From assembly GCA_963736235.1 (NCBI GenBank), contig CAVTOR010000032.1, forward strand, positions 1 to 64,000: a stretch of 64,000 bases of DNA. Reading direction: 5' to 3'. This document shows, one piece after another, positions 8,168-16,886 of this stretch. Positions within the stretch are counted from its first letter, which is position 1. The number at the start of each line of letters is the position of its first letter. The notes beneath the pieces are model-generated. The model had not been told where the DNA came from and did not search any database. It saw only the letters and a list, made by a program, of their open reading frames with translations. The translations under genes and the position numbers were made by a program. The stretch is from CAVORB01 sp963736235. GTDB taxonomy: Bacteria; Pseudomonadota; Gammaproteobacteria; Chromatiales; Chromatiaceae.

Positions 8168-8923
8168 TCACGGAGATCGTGCATCGAATCGGCCGTTGCG
8201 AAGAAAGTGCAGCGTCTGGTCGATGACCTCGTTCGCGTTCATGATGAACGGGTGGGAATAGGGGAGCACCAGGAAATCGGCCATACCCTCGACCTTTGCT
8301 CGCTCCACCGACACCTTGCCGTCGTCTGTCCCGGGAATGACGTCGGCAAGCCAGACATCGAATAAGCTGTGTTGGTTGCCGGTGATGATACCCAGCGGAA
8401 AGTCTACCGGTCCGAGCTGCTCGGGAAGTCCCTCGGGGCCGGTCACGAGCTGTTGTCCTGCGGGGCCGTTGAACCACTCGTAAAGGGCCGAATCTCGCAG
8501 GTGATCGGCGGCCTCGCTGCCCTGATTCGGTGGGCTCAGCATGACGACCCGGCCCAGATTCTCGGGCCGATGTCGACTCAGGTAGTAGCGTACCAGTACC
8601 CCGCCCATGGAGTGCGTAACGAAGTGAATGGTCCGGGCCTGCATCCCGGCGCAGCGGCTCAAGCCGCGCCCTATCGTCTCCATCGCCAGGTTTTGGATCG
8701 TCTTTTTGCGCGATGGGTAGTCGAGATTCACCGGTCTGAATCCAGCAGCCTGCAGAGCGTCCGCCATCTTGCTCAGGGAGCGGCTTGTCCTGCCGAGCCC
8801 GTGCAACAGGATCACGCATTCCGGACCTACGGTTGCCCGTTCTTTTTCTTGGCCCGCGCCGACCTCGGGAGGACCGAGGACAACGAGCGCGAGAATCAAG
8901 AGCGTGAATGTGGTTCTGCGCAT
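8168..8923 (-). CDS. exported alpha/beta-hydrolase (lipase/esterase-like)
   Basis: A 251-residue protein with a signal peptide (residues 1 to about 24, hydrophobic FTLLILALVVLG). The mature part has HGLGRTSRSL (oxyanion loop, residues 41-50), the nucleophile elbow THSMGG with S105, and later IPGTDDGKVSV and LPYSHPF, which probably supply the acid and the histidine of the triad. This is the layout of class 2/PGAP1-like lipases. It probably acts in the periplasm or outside the cell on a lipid or ester; the substrate is not readable. It is monocistronic as far as seen, with 217 empty bases before rtcA. Confidence 0.75.
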   Translation of the reverse strand: MRRTTFTLLILALVVLGPPEVGAGQEKERATVGPECVILLHGLGRTSRSLSKMADALQAAGFRPVNLDYPSRKKTIQNLAMETIGRGLSRCAGMQARTIHFVTHSMGGVLVRYYLSRHRPENLGRVVMLSPPNQGSEAADHLRDSALYEWFNGPAGQQLVTGPEGLPEQLGPVDFPLGIITGNQHSLFDVWLADVIPGTDDGKVSVERAKVEGMADFLVLPYSHPFIMNANEVIDQTLHFLRNGRFDARSP

Positions 8924-9061
8924 TGATCGTGCACCCGGACCTTGGCCCGCAGGACGTGGACGACGCTCTCGTGTCTGAGGAAGTTGAGCCGTTCGACCGA
9001 GCCTTGCAGGTGTTCAGGTGCGGTCGCTACCGACTTTGGATGTTGGTGAAGCATTCGCCGC

Positions 9062-9496
9062 TCAACGCCCCGCCGTCTCGGGACCCTCGCCGCCGAAGCG
9101 GGTCGCGAAGATAACCAATGACCAGGCCGATGATGGCACCCTCGGCGGTGAACCAGAACGGAGATCGGATAACCCGTCCTCACCGAACATCGCGACGAGC
9201 ATCGCCGCCATCGTGTCGTAGGCAAAGAAGGTCAGTACGAAGTTCATCCAGGCGCCCACGAACGGGGCGCGGAACCACCAGGGCAGCGGAAGCTTCAGGA
9301 TCGGGTGGCGGGTATAGACGCCAAAGACCCCAATGATCGCGCCGACGGTCGTGTACCACAGCAGGATGCCCCATCGGAACAGCCAGCCCGCATCCGGGAG
9401 AAAGGACGGCAGCAGCAGAAAGCCCGCAAGGCCGAAGAGAAAGCCAATGCCCTTGCCGATGGCGATGCGTGTGGTCAAGGATGGGTTGTCGAACAT
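9062..9496 (-). CDS. small multi-pass membrane protein, C-terminus frameshifted
   Basis: The first 105 codons give a three- or four-helix membrane protein (GIGFLFGLAGFLLLPSFL, GILLWYTTVGAIIGVFGVY, FVGAWMNFVLTFFAYDTM). The annotated tail from residue 112 is arginine- and serine-rich and not membrane-like. One inserted C at the CTCC run near 9148 would instead give DLPFWFTAEGAIIGLVIGY, a last helix that repeats the GAIIG motif of the second one, ending near 9020. So a one-base frameshift is likely. Function unknown. The gene lies 15 bases downstream of the LysR gene on the same strand and may be cotranscribed with it. Confidence 0.65.
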   Translation of the reverse strand: MFDNPSLTTRIAIGKGIGFLFGLAGFLLLPSFLPDAGWLFRWGILLWYTTVGAIIGVFGVYTRHPILKLPLPWWFRAPFVGAWMNFVLTFFAYDTMAAMLVAMFGEDGLSDLRSGSPPRVPSSAWSLVIFATRFGGEGPETAGR

Positions 9497-9511
9497 ACCT
9501 GCTCCGAGGGG

Positions 9512-10450
9512 TTACGGGTGGATTGACTGCGTGCCATTCTGCAGGCAGCGGTCCCAGTAAGGGACGCCGGCGAAACGCGTAGCCAGGAAGTCGACAAACG
9601 CCCGAACACGCTGGGACAAATGCCTGGTACGAGGGTAGATCGCATGGGCGTAAATTGTCGGCCATTGGAAGTCCGAAAGGATGGGGATCAGCTTCCGTTC
9701 CTCGATCGACCGATAAAGGATAAAGCTCGGTTCCAGGACGATGCCGTGACCGTCCTCCGCGGCTTGGCGCAGGCAGTCTCCGTTGTTGGCCCGCAAACGC
9801 GCTCGGACCTGCACGCTGCCCTGCCGGCCGGTGGAATCGGAATATGCCCAGACACCGGGGTTGCGCGCATTGGCGTAGATCAGGCAGTGGTGGTCGGCGA
9901 GCTCGGCGGGACTGCGGGGGGTGCCGTGCTCCGCCAGGTAGGCAGGACTCGCGCAGACCACATGGCGCACGGGTGCGAGCCGCCGGGCGATCAGCGTGGA
10001 ATCGGCGAGCTCCGCGATCCGTACCGCCAGGTCGAACCCTTCGGCAAGCAGGTCGACCTGCCGGTCGTTGAGGTCCAGGTCGAACTCGATCCCCGGGTGC
10101 GTCCGCAGGAAGTCGTCGATAGCCGGGCCCAAGTGGTTCAGGCCGAACGAGAGGGGGACCGCCACCCGCAGCCGCCCCTGCAGATCGCCGTGTTGCTGCG
10201 AGACCGCCAGCTCCGCCTCCTCGACATCGGCGAGGATGCGCAGGCAACGCTCGTAGAAACTCCGTCCGGTGTCCGTCAGATCGAGTCGGCGGGTGGTGCG
10301 GCGAAACAGCTGGATCGACAGGCGCTCCTCCAGGTCCGCCAAGCGGCGGCTGACGGCCGACTTGGCGATGCCAAGGCGCTCCGACGCCGCTGTGATGCTG
10401 CCTGCCTCCACCACGCCGACGAAGGTGCGCATCTCTTCGAATCGATCCAT
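9512..10450 (-). CDS. LysR family transcriptional regulator
   Basis: A 312-residue LysR-type regulator. The winged helix is at residues 4-62 (FVGVVEAGSITAASERLGIA, AVSRRLADLEERLSIQLFRR), followed by a linker helix and a periplasmic-binding-like effector domain beginning LRVAVPLSFG. It is transcribed divergently from the azoreductase gene across 131 bases, the classic LysR arrangement. It therefore probably controls that gene, and perhaps the following hydroquinone reductase, in response to a quinone, azo or aromatic electrophile. This last point is inference from position. Confidence 0.9.
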   Translation of the reverse strand: MDRFEEMRTFVGVVEAGSITAASERLGIAKSAVSRRLADLEERLSIQLFRRTTRRLDLTDTGRSFYERCLRILADVEEAELAVSQQHGDLQGRLRVAVPLSFGLNHLGPAIDDFLRTHPGIEFDLDLNDRQVDLLAEGFDLAVRIAELADSTLIARRLAPVRHVVCASPAYLAEHGTPRSPAELADHHCLIYANARNPGVWAYSDSTGRQGSVQVRARLRANNGDCLRQAAEDGHGIVLEPSFILYRSIEERKLIPILSDFQWPTIYAHAIYPRTRHLSQRVRAFVDFLATRFAGVPYWDRCLQNGTQSIHP

Positions 10451-10581
10451 TGTTCTCGATCGCGGGAAAGTGATTTCGCCATCGTACCCTTTATACGCCG
10501 TGGAGCAATGCCAAACTGTCCCCTAACGGCGCGCCAAGGTGCGCCCCGGCAATTCGGCAGACACATACCCGAGGTACTCAG

Positions 10582-11241
10582 ATGCAAACGAGGAATGACC
10601 ATCATCCGCGGTTCGGCAACCTGAAGGTGCTGCGCGTGGACAGCAGCGCCCGCTCGGAAGGCTCGATGAGCCGCAGGCTCGCCGACGAACTGATCGAGCA
10701 ACTGCAGCAAAACGAGGGCGCGGTCGAGGTCAGGGTACGGGATCTCGCGGTCGAAGCCCCGTCCTTCGTCGATGCGGACTGGGTGGACGCCAACTTCACG
10801 CCCGCGGAGCAGCGCAGCGAGGAGCAGAAGGTGGCGCTCGCGGAGTCTGACGCCCTGGTTTCCGAACTCAAGTCCGCCGATGTCCTGGTCATCGGCGTGC
10901 CGATCTACAACTTCGGGATTCCATCGGCACTCAAGGCCTGGGTGGACATGGTCGCGCGTGCTCGGCTCACCTTCCGCTATGCGGACAACGGCCCCGTGGG
11001 ACTTCTGAAAGGCAAGCGGGCCTACCTGGCGGTCGCATCGGGCGGCACGGCGATCGGCAGTGAGATGGACTTCGCCACCGGCTACCTGCGCCATGTGTTG
11101 GGTTTTCTGGGGATCGACGATGTGCACGTCGTGGCGGCCGATCGACTGATGGCGAGGGGAGAAGAAGAGGCAGTGCGCAATGCCCGCGCGCAGATCGATC
11201 GTTTGCTACCTGCTCCCGAGCCGCTTGCGGAGACCGCCTGA
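10582..11241 (+). CDS. azoR: FMN-dependent NADH-azoreductase
   Basis: A 219-residue flavodoxin-fold enzyme. LRVDSSARSEGSMSR forms the FMN phosphate loop, VLVIGVPIYNFGIPSALKAW the central signature, and AYLAVASGGTAIG a third conserved segment. AzoR-type enzymes reduce azo compounds and quinones by two electrons with NADH through FMN. ATG at 10582 has GAGG ten bases upstream. It is divergent from the LysR gene and followed after 43 bases by a glutathionyl-hydroquinone reductase, so the locus looks like a quinone-detoxification unit. Confidence 0.85.
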   Translation: MQTRNDHHPRFGNLKVLRVDSSARSEGSMSRRLADELIEQLQQNEGAVEVRVRDLAVEAPSFVDADWVDANFTPAEQRSEEQKVALAESDALVSELKSADVLVIGVPIYNFGIPSALKAWVDMVARARLTFRYADNGPVGLLKGKRAYLAVASGGTAIGSEMDFATGYLRHVLGFLGIDDVHVVAADRLMARGEEEAVRNARAQIDRLLPAPEPLAETA

Positions 11242-11284
11242 GCGGATCGAAAAACGCGATGTCCCACGGGGTCGAGTAGACAGC

Positions 11285-12238
11285 ATGAAGACGAACACGG
11301 CCGGAGCGTTCATTCGCTCGGAATCTAGCTTCCGAAACTGGGTGACGGTGGACGGTCGTCCGGGGCCGTCAGGGGAGGGCGGATTTCAGGCAGCGCCTGG
11401 GCGCTATCACCTGTACGTGTCTTATGCCTGCCCCTGGGCCCATCGCACCCTGATCTTTCGGAAGCTGAAGGGACTGGAGCGGGCGATTTCGGTTTCAGTG
11501 GTCCATCCGCTGATGCCGGCGGAGAGTTGGGTGTTCGGAGACTATCCCGGCTCGACTCCGGACCATCTGCACGGGTTCCGGAAGCTACACCAGCTATACA
11601 ACCAAAGTGCGCCTGGATTCGACGGGTTGGTGACCGTACCTGTCCTGTATGACAAGCAGTGTCGCGTCATCGTCAACAACGAGTCGTCCGAGATCATCCG
11701 CATGCTCAACGGAGCCTTCGACGAGTGGGGACGCAAAGCCGTCGATTTCTACCCTGAACCCCTGCGCGCCGAGATCGATGCCATCAACGCGGTCGTCTAC
11801 GAGAACGTCAACAACGGTGTGTACCGGGCGGGATTCGCAACGACCCAATCGGCCTATGAGGCGGCCTTCGATCGGTTGTTCGAGACACTTGATGACTTGG
11901 AGGCGCGCCTGTCAGCGCAGCGCTATCTGGTCGGAGACAGGCTGACGGAAGCCGACTGGCGGCTGTTCACGACCTTGGTGCGCTTCGATGCGGTCTACCA
12001 TGGACACTTCAAGTGCAACCGCCGCCGGCTGGTGGACTATCCGAATCTCTGGGCGTACACCCGCGACTTGTACCAGGTGCCCGGCGTCTCGGAGACGGTG
12101 AACATGGACCACATCAAACTCCACTACTACGGCAGTCACCGGGGAATCAATCCGACGGGTATCGTACCCAAGGGTCCCGAACTGGATTTTCTGGCGCCCC
12201 ACGGGCGCGGTGAAGCCGGTGCACGACTCTATGCGTGA
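11285..12238 (+). CDS. glutathionyl-hydroquinone reductase (Xi-class GST)
   Basis: A 317-residue protein. YACPWAHR contains the catalytic C49 of Xi-class glutathione transferases (YqjG/PcpF type), which release hydroquinones from glutathione conjugates. It also has LYDKQCRVIVNNESSEIIR (glutathione pocket) and the helical C-terminal domain with LTEADWRLFTTLVRFD, another family signature. Start at ATG 11285 (MKTNTAGAF); upstream codons lack similarity. It probably acts with the azoreductase on quinones in the cytoplasm, and both may be under the divergent LysR regulator. Confidence 0.88.
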   Translation: MKTNTAGAFIRSESSFRNWVTVDGRPGPSGEGGFQAAPGRYHLYVSYACPWAHRTLIFRKLKGLERAISVSVVHPLMPAESWVFGDYPGSTPDHLHGFRKLHQLYNQSAPGFDGLVTVPVLYDKQCRVIVNNESSEIIRMLNGAFDEWGRKAVDFYPEPLRAEIDAINAVVYENVNNGVYRAGFATTQSAYEAAFDRLFETLDDLEARLSAQRYLVGDRLTEADWRLFTTLVRFDAVYHGHFKCNRRRLVDYPNLWAYTRDLYQVPGVSETVNMDHIKLHYYGSHRGINPTGIVPKGPELDFLAPHGRGEAGARLYA

Positions 12239-12279
12239 AGCCAATGGAATGACGTGATCGCGATGGCGGAGAGAGGACG

Positions 12280-12868
12280 ATGTGGGACCAGCGTTACGGC
12301 AGTGAAGAATACGCCTACGGGACCGAGCCCAACGAGTTCCTATTTGCCATGTCATCCAGGCTGCCGATGGGCAGGGTCCTGTGCCTTGGCGAAGGAGAAG
12401 GTCGCAACGCCGTGTGGTTAGCCCGGCAGGGTTACGAGGTGACGGCGGTGGACGCCTCACGAGTCGGGCTTGAGAAGGCGCAACGGCTCGCGGCGGAGCA
12501 CGGGGTGAGGATTTCGACGGTGCACGCGGACCTTGCGGATTACGACATCGGCCGGAGGTACTCGCATGGCATCGTCTCCGTTTTCTGTCACCTTCCACCG
12601 GCTCTTCGCGCCGACGTCCACCGCCGCTGCATCGTTGGTCTGCGCCCGGCGGCGTTATGCTGCTCGAGGCCTACAGGCCGGATCAGCTGGCGCATCGGAA
12701 CCGGCGGGCCGCCCGCGGCAGAGCTGATGATGGACGCAGGAAACAGTGCGCGCGGAGCTCGCCGGCCTCGAGTTTCTGCACCTGCAAGAGTGCGAACGCG
12801 AGATACATGAAGGCGCGTTCCACGACGGGCTTGGCGCGGTCGTTCAGATGGTGGGGCGAAAGCCATAG
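12280..12868 (+). pseudogene. class I SAM-dependent methyltransferase, three frameshifts
   Basis: The first 110 codons read as a small methyltransferase: MWDQRYGSEEYAYG at the N-terminus, motif I VLCLGEGEGRNAVWLA, and VTAVDASRVGLEKAQRLA. This is the TehB-like or thiopurine-methyltransferase-like group. After about 12645 the protein continues only if three single-base changes are made: one C added before GGCGGCGTTATG, one A removed from CGGAACCGG, and one A removed from GGAAACAGTG. The corrected reading then runs MLLEAYRPDQLAHR, then AELAGLEFLHLQECEREIH, to a TAG at 12866. All three are at short homopolymers, which suggests sequence error. It follows the hydroquinone reductase by 41 bases. Confidence 0.7.
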
Positions 12869-12893
12869 GTGGTCCGCCTTTTCTGATCGCTCG

Positions 12894-12945
12894 CGCCGAT
12901 GGTGGGCCGCCCTTTCAGGTGATCCAGAATTACCTGTTACGTGAC
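12894..12945 (-). pseudogene. 52-base remnant of the TOTE-type helicase gene
   Basis: This stretch aligns without gaps to 16334-16385 inside the primase-helicase gene (about codons 133-149), with only a few differences by eye. Read on the minus strand it gives VT-stop-QVILDH where the intact gene has VTEQVILDH, so it is dead. It is joined directly to the leader shared by both toxin-antitoxin copies. It shows that a helicase once also stood upstream of the first toxin-antitoxin copy. Confidence 0.75.
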
Positions 12946-12964
12946 CTTATCAGCATTCTGAAAT

Positions 12965-12985
12965 TATACGCAGATAACGTATACT
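12965..12985 (+). promoter_or_regulatory. operator-like palindrome overlapping the -10 of toxin-antitoxin copy 1
   Basis: TATACG (12965-12970) and CGTATA (12978-12983) form an inverted repeat with a seven-base spacer. The right arm overlaps TATACT (12980-12985), a good -10 box, seven bases before the toxin ATG. The same arrangement, base for base in the arms and -10, is at 16859-16879. Binding by the HTH antitoxin is an inference from known autoregulation of such modules. The short spacing implies a leaderless toxin mRNA. Confidence 0.6.
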
Positions 12986-12992
12986 TGTGCGC

Positions 12993-13352
12993 ATGAAGCT
13001 CGTCTTCTTCGAAACCCCGATCTTCACGCGGCTACTGCCTACCTATCTGGACGACGAAAGCTACAGAGCCCTCCAACGCCTGTTGCTGAGCTCGCCCGAG
13101 GCGGGCGCTGTCATGCCGGGCACCGGCGGTTTCCGAAAGCTCAGATGGGAGGATCCACGACGCGGAAAGGGCAAGCGGGGTGGTCTGCGGATCATCTACT
13201 TCTACCTTACCGCGGATCGTCAGATCTGGTTCTTTACGATTTACGGAAAAGGTGAGGCCGTGGATCTCAGCCAGGAGGAGAAGAAGGCGTTGAAGAAAGC
13301 GATCCAAGCCGAGTTGGCCCTCAGGAGAAAAAGCGATGACCGGCAAGCGTAG
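12993..13352 (+). CDS. type II toxin, RelE/HigB-like (copy 1)
   Basis: A 119-residue basic protein: VFFETPIFTRLLPTYLDDES, GFRKLRWEDPRRGKGKRGG, LRIIYFYLTADRQIWFF. The order of a beta hairpin rich in K/R, then RGGLRIIYFY and a final helix of alternating charges, is that of RelE/HigB-type mRNA interferases, which cut ribosome-bound mRNA. The ATG at 12993 is preferred over the GTG at 12987 because the second copy has only the ATG. The stop lies 17 bases inside the antitoxin gene, so the two are translationally coupled. Cognate partner: the NadS-like antitoxin. Confidence 0.8.
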   Translation: MKLVFFETPIFTRLLPTYLDDESYRALQRLLLSSPEAGAVMPGTGGFRKLRWEDPRRGKGKRGGLRIIYFYLTADRQIWFFTIYGKGEAVDLSQEEKKALKKAIQAELALRRKSDDRQA

Positions 13353-13668
13353 ATTGTTCGACGAGCTCATGGACGGCGTCGAGTCCATGGAGCGGCACCG
13401 CAAGGGCAAGATCACGCTTCGTTCAATCGAGGCCGATGATCTCGCGCCTCTCGAGATCGATGCCGAACTGATCCGTGACACCCGGGAACGGATGAATGTT
13501 TCGCGGGCGGTCTTTGCCCGTAGATTGCGAGTATCGACCCGCACGCTGGAGAACTGGGAACAGGGGCGGGCACGTCCGAACGCGCAAGCCGCCGCCCTCA
13601 TCTTGATGGTAAGGAAGTATCCGGACACGCTTGAGAAACTTAGTGGTTTGGACAACCGGGCAGCGTGA
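13336..13668 (+). CDS. NadS-like HTH antitoxin (copy 1)
   Basis: A 110-residue protein. Residues 44-80 are a Cro/C1-type helix-turn-helix (IRDTRERMNVSRAVFARRL, STRTLENWEQGRARPNAQA). The N-terminal region (LFDELMDGVESME, GKITLR) is typical of the NadS family of antitoxins that pair with RelE/HigB-like toxins, with the toxin gene first. It overlaps the toxin gene. By analogy it neutralises the toxin and represses its own promoter at the palindrome at 12965. Confidence 0.85.
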   Translation: MTGKRRLFDELMDGVESMERHRKGKITLRSIEADDLAPLEIDAELIRDTRERMNVSRAVFARRLRVSTRTLENWEQGRARPNAQAAALILMVRKYPDTLEKLSGLDNRAA

Positions 13669-13916
13669 AGAGCAGGTTGCACGCATGGCTTCCCGAGCCA
13701 CCCTTGTTCTCGCTCTGTTCATTGCATTCTTTTCTAGCGTGTATCCAAACTCCCAAGCACGGTGTTCCCGCACACCGGTCAAATCTCAGCCCCAGCGTTC
13801 TCAAAACTCCCTTGTATGTCCTTGTATTCATTTGTATCGACATGCAGGTCTGATTGTAGCGGGGAAGATTCGAAAAACGTTTAAAAACAATTGGATAAGG
13901 GCCATAGCGCCGCAAA

Positions 13917-13961
<45 letters not shown>

Positions 13962-14294
13962 ATTTCAAAGACTTACGCATCATAGAACACCTGCAAGAGC
14001 AGGCTTGATCGGCGGTTCACCGATTTGCATCCGACATCAGCCGTTCCGCAAGAAACAAACGTAAAACAAGAAGGTGGGGCGCAAAGCTCTCGTCGATTCG
14101 CGATATAAAAACGCCCACAGATCTTCTTCTCAAAACTTTCTTCAGACTTTCTGATAACACCGTTCTCCAGTGGCGGATTTTCCGCGGCGCTGCTGCCTTT
14201 GGCGGGTTACTGTTGAGTGCGCGATTCTAGGCGGCGAAATGCCGTCGACGCGTTTTGCGGTCCTGTTGGTATCGTCCTCGGATCCGTGCCCCAT
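13962..14294. other. gap between attachment-like site and helicase gene
   Basis: About 330 bases, relatively AT-rich, between the tRNA half and the end of the primase-helicase gene. No convincing coding frame, RNA gene or terminator seen. Confidence 0.4.
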
Positions 14295-16781
14295 TTACTT
14301 TCCGCGTTCGAAGTCCAGCTCTAGATGAACGTTCTCGGGCGTCTCGTTTGTTCGGTAACCCATGGCGCGGTAGCCGCGCAGGCGTTTCTCGAACATTCGC
14401 GCGAGCATCGGAACATGATCGTCAACGTAGTCCACGACGCGGACCTCATGTTTTGACGGGTGGATTCGGTGAAGTCGCCCGGCGTATTGCACTAAAGTCC
14501 CCTTCCACGCAACCGGTAAAGTAAGAAACAAGGTGTCCAATCGCGCATCGTCGAAACCCTCACCGATGAAGCGACCGGTTGCGAGCAAGAGCCGCTCTTC
14601 GGATTCCGGAATCGATTCCAGCTGGGTTTGGACGGCACGTCGTTCTTTGGCCGAGCGGCCACCGTGCAGCACGACGATGTGCTCCACCAAGCCCAGAAGC
14701 CGTTCCTGAAGAAGTTCCAGGTGCTGCTTTCGTTCGGTCAATAAGATCGGGGAGCGTTGCTCTCCAAGTGCCTCTAACACGTCGTGGATGATCGCCGTGT
14801 TGCGGCCTTCATCGCGTGCCAGTAAACCGTAGATTTCCTGTATCGTCAGCTCATGGGCGTTCTCCGGGAACTCAAAATCCGTGTGACGGACGACCAGCCG
14901 ATGCCGAAATGGACGCTTCGCGTCCGGTATCCTCGGATCGACATTATGCCGTGTAGGACCGAGTTGCATGTGAAGGATCGGTTGGTGACCGTCTCTTCGG
15001 TGAGGTGTGGCGGTCAATCCGACGACGTAGCGAGCTTTCACCTCGGAAAGGACGCGCTCGAAGGAGACGGCCGGCAGGTGATGACACTCGTCCATGATCA
15101 CCTGTCCGTATTCGGCCACAATGTCGTCGACGGCTTCTTTTCGCGCAAGGCTTTGCACCATCGCTACGTCGATCACGCCGGTCACCTTTCGCCTGCCGCC
15201 GCCGATCTGTCCGATGGACCTTGAGGGGATCCCGAGAAAGACTTCGAGCTGAGCCTTCCACTGTTCGAGCAGGGGTTGCCGATGAACGAGAATCAAGGTG
15301 TTTGTTTCCCGTGCGGCCAAGAGGTAGATTCCCAGCACTGTCTTACCGGTACCGGGAGGTGCGACCAAAACCCCTGTGTCTTGCTGCAACAGTGCTGTGG
15401 CCGCTTCCGCTTGGATGTCGGTGAGGTTGCCGCGGAAGGTCACATCGAGATGATTGCCGCTGACACGGAGATCCTCAACCACGAGCTTGCTGCCGTAGCT
15501 CTGCAGCAGATCATCAAGGTCGTCGCGGCATCCCCTCGGAAGGCTCACGTGCTCCGGGTAGTCCTCGGCGCAGTTGATAACCCTTGGCGTCAGAGCGGTG
15601 GAGAGCCGCAGAGACTGCTTCTTGTAGAACTCGGGATTCTGGAAGGCCGCCAACCGCTTGACTGCGTTTAGCAAGGGAGACGGGAGGGCCGCCTTTTCCA
15701 CGTAAAGGCGTTGCGACAGTACTGCGTGAATCGTAGGCGGGATCGGTTCGCTGATGACAGGCCGCTGGGGCTTGCGCGAGGGTTCACGTAGCCAGGGCTG
15801 TAGATCCTGCTTTTCATCTCCTGCTTCGGCGATCCGCAGTCCGATGACCTGGCCGCGACTAGCAGCCGCTGCGGCGACCTCCGCAACACGTGCCGTCTCG
15901 ATTCGCGGCAAGCGGGAGAGATATTCCCACTGATCGACATAGGGCTCGAAGTCGTCATCGAGGAATAGGGTGTTTCCCTCTTGTCGCGGATGAAACTGAA
16001 GGGGCAGGGCAATGAGATTGCCGAATCCGCCAGCAGGCATTGTGTCCTGATTCGGAAAGAGCCGATCGTAGGAGTTCATGTCCAGCTGATCTCGACGGGA
16101 CATCGTCTCGGTGATCAAAAAGCAACCCATCTGACGTGCGATGGCGGCCGGCACCGGTTGCGCGAAGAAGAACCAGAGGTGGGCGCCGTTTCCAGACCGG
16201 GAACGCTCGATTGCGCAGGGTAGGTCAGTCGCCCAACAGGTCTCGGCGAAGGCAGTTACGTCGTCGCGCCACTTAGCCTTGTCGAAATCCACCGCGAGGA
16301 ACCAACAGGTCTCGTCTGCGAGCAAGGGGTAAACACCGATGGTGTGCCGTCCTTGCAGGTGATCCAGAATGACCTGTTCCGTGACTGGCAGGAACGCCTG
16401 GTTGGGACACACGCTGCACTTGATGCGGGGTTTGCCGCAAACGCCTGGCCGCCACTCGTTGCTGCAGGCTGGCGAGTAGCCCTTCTTTCCGGAGCGCGTG
16501 TTGACCCAGAGCTTTGGGTATACGTCTGTCCGTCCGCGAAAGAGTCGTCGGAACAGATCGACCTTCTGTTCCGGAGACAACGGGGGTGCGTTACCCACCT
16601 GCGTCTCGGCCCCTCCAGGCGCTGCGTCGGAATCGACGGAGACGCGTTGGGTGGTGAACTCCGCTCGCAGGGACTGCAGCCGCGCGATGAGCTTCTTCTC
16701 ACGCTCCTTGAGTTCTGCGAACTCCGCTTCCGCGGCGGCAATTTGTCGCAGCAACGATGGCTTTTCGCCCTGGATCGTCAT
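14295..16781 (-). CDS. primase-helicase of the TOTE conflict-system type (AEP domain plus SF2 helicase)
   Basis: An 828-residue protein. Residues 10-45 are a coiled coil. Residues 70-300 are an archaeo-eukaryotic primase-like domain with cysteines C106, C115, C122 and C125, catalytic D165-x-D167 in FLAVDFDKAKW, and H201 in SGNGAHLWFFF. From about 450 follows an SF2 helicase: Walker A APPGTGKT (near 474), a DECH box MDECHH (near 562), then GLTATPHRRDG and a C-terminal half with YAGRLHRIHPSK. Primase-helicase fusions of this kind are the core of proposed TOTE conflict systems, thought to act on invading nucleic acid; no nuclease partner is visible here. It is divergent from toxin-antitoxin copy 2, sharing 105 bases of promoter region. 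Confidence 0.82.
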   Translation of the reverse strand: MTIQGEKPSLLRQIAAAEAEFAELKEREKKLIARLQSLRAEFTTQRVSVDSDAAPGGAETQVGNAPPLSPEQKVDLFRRLFRGRTDVYPKLWVNTRSGKKGYSPACSNEWRPGVCGKPRIKCSVCPNQAFLPVTEQVILDHLQGRHTIGVYPLLADETCWFLAVDFDKAKWRDDVTAFAETCWATDLPCAIERSRSGNGAHLWFFFAQPVPAAIARQMGCFLITETMSRRDQLDMNSYDRLFPNQDTMPAGGFGNLIALPLQFHPRQEGNTLFLDDDFEPYVDQWEYLSRLPRIETARVAEVAAAAASRGQVIGLRIAEAGDEKQDLQPWLREPSRKPQRPVISEPIPPTIHAVLSQRLYVEKAALPSPLLNAVKRLAAFQNPEFYKKQSLRLSTALTPRVINCAEDYPEHVSLPRGCRDDLDDLLQSYGSKLVVEDLRVSGNHLDVTFRGNLTDIQAEAATALLQQDTGVLVAPPGTGKTVLGIYLLAARETNTLILVHRQPLLEQWKAQLEVFLGIPSRSIGQIGGGRRKVTGVIDVAMVQSLARKEAVDDIVAEYGQVIMDECHHLPAVSFERVLSEVKARYVVGLTATPHRRDGHQPILHMQLGPTRHNVDPRIPDAKRPFRHRLVVRHTDFEFPENAHELTIQEIYGLLARDEGRNTAIIHDVLEALGEQRSPILLTERKQHLELLQERLLGLVEHIVVLHGGRSAKERRAVQTQLESIPESEERLLLATGRFIGEGFDDARLDTLFLTLPVAWKGTLVQYAGRLHRIHPSKHEVRVVDYVDDHVPMLARMFEKRLRGYRAMGYRTNETPENVHLELDFERGK

Positions 16782-16858
16782 CTCAATGTCTCACGCTTGG
16801 CGCGGTAACAGCGGTGCGAGAGCGGCAGGGGGCGCAGGCTTGATCAGCATTCTCAGAT

Positions 16859-16879
16859 TATACGCAGATAACGTATACT
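16859..16879 (+). promoter_or_regulatory. operator-like palindrome overlapping the -10 of toxin-antitoxin copy 2
   Basis: TATACG (16859-16864) and CGTATA (16872-16877), with TATACT at 16874-16879 seven bases before the ATG at 16887. The arms, spacer length and -10 are identical to copy 1, although the bases between the -10 and the ATG differ, which argues that the palindrome is under selection or the duplication is recent. Confidence 0.6.
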
Positions 16880-16886
16880 TCTGCCC

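Larger units (their letters stand above)
12946..13765 (+). repeat. long direct repeat, copy 1 (toxin-antitoxin unit)
   Basis: This segment, from CTTATCAGCATTCTG through the toxin, the antitoxin and about 100 bases beyond, is repeated at 16840-17662 with high identity by eye. The toxin frames are exactly the same length (360 bases). Homology fades about 13765, before the tRNA-Pro half. Confidence 0.85.
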
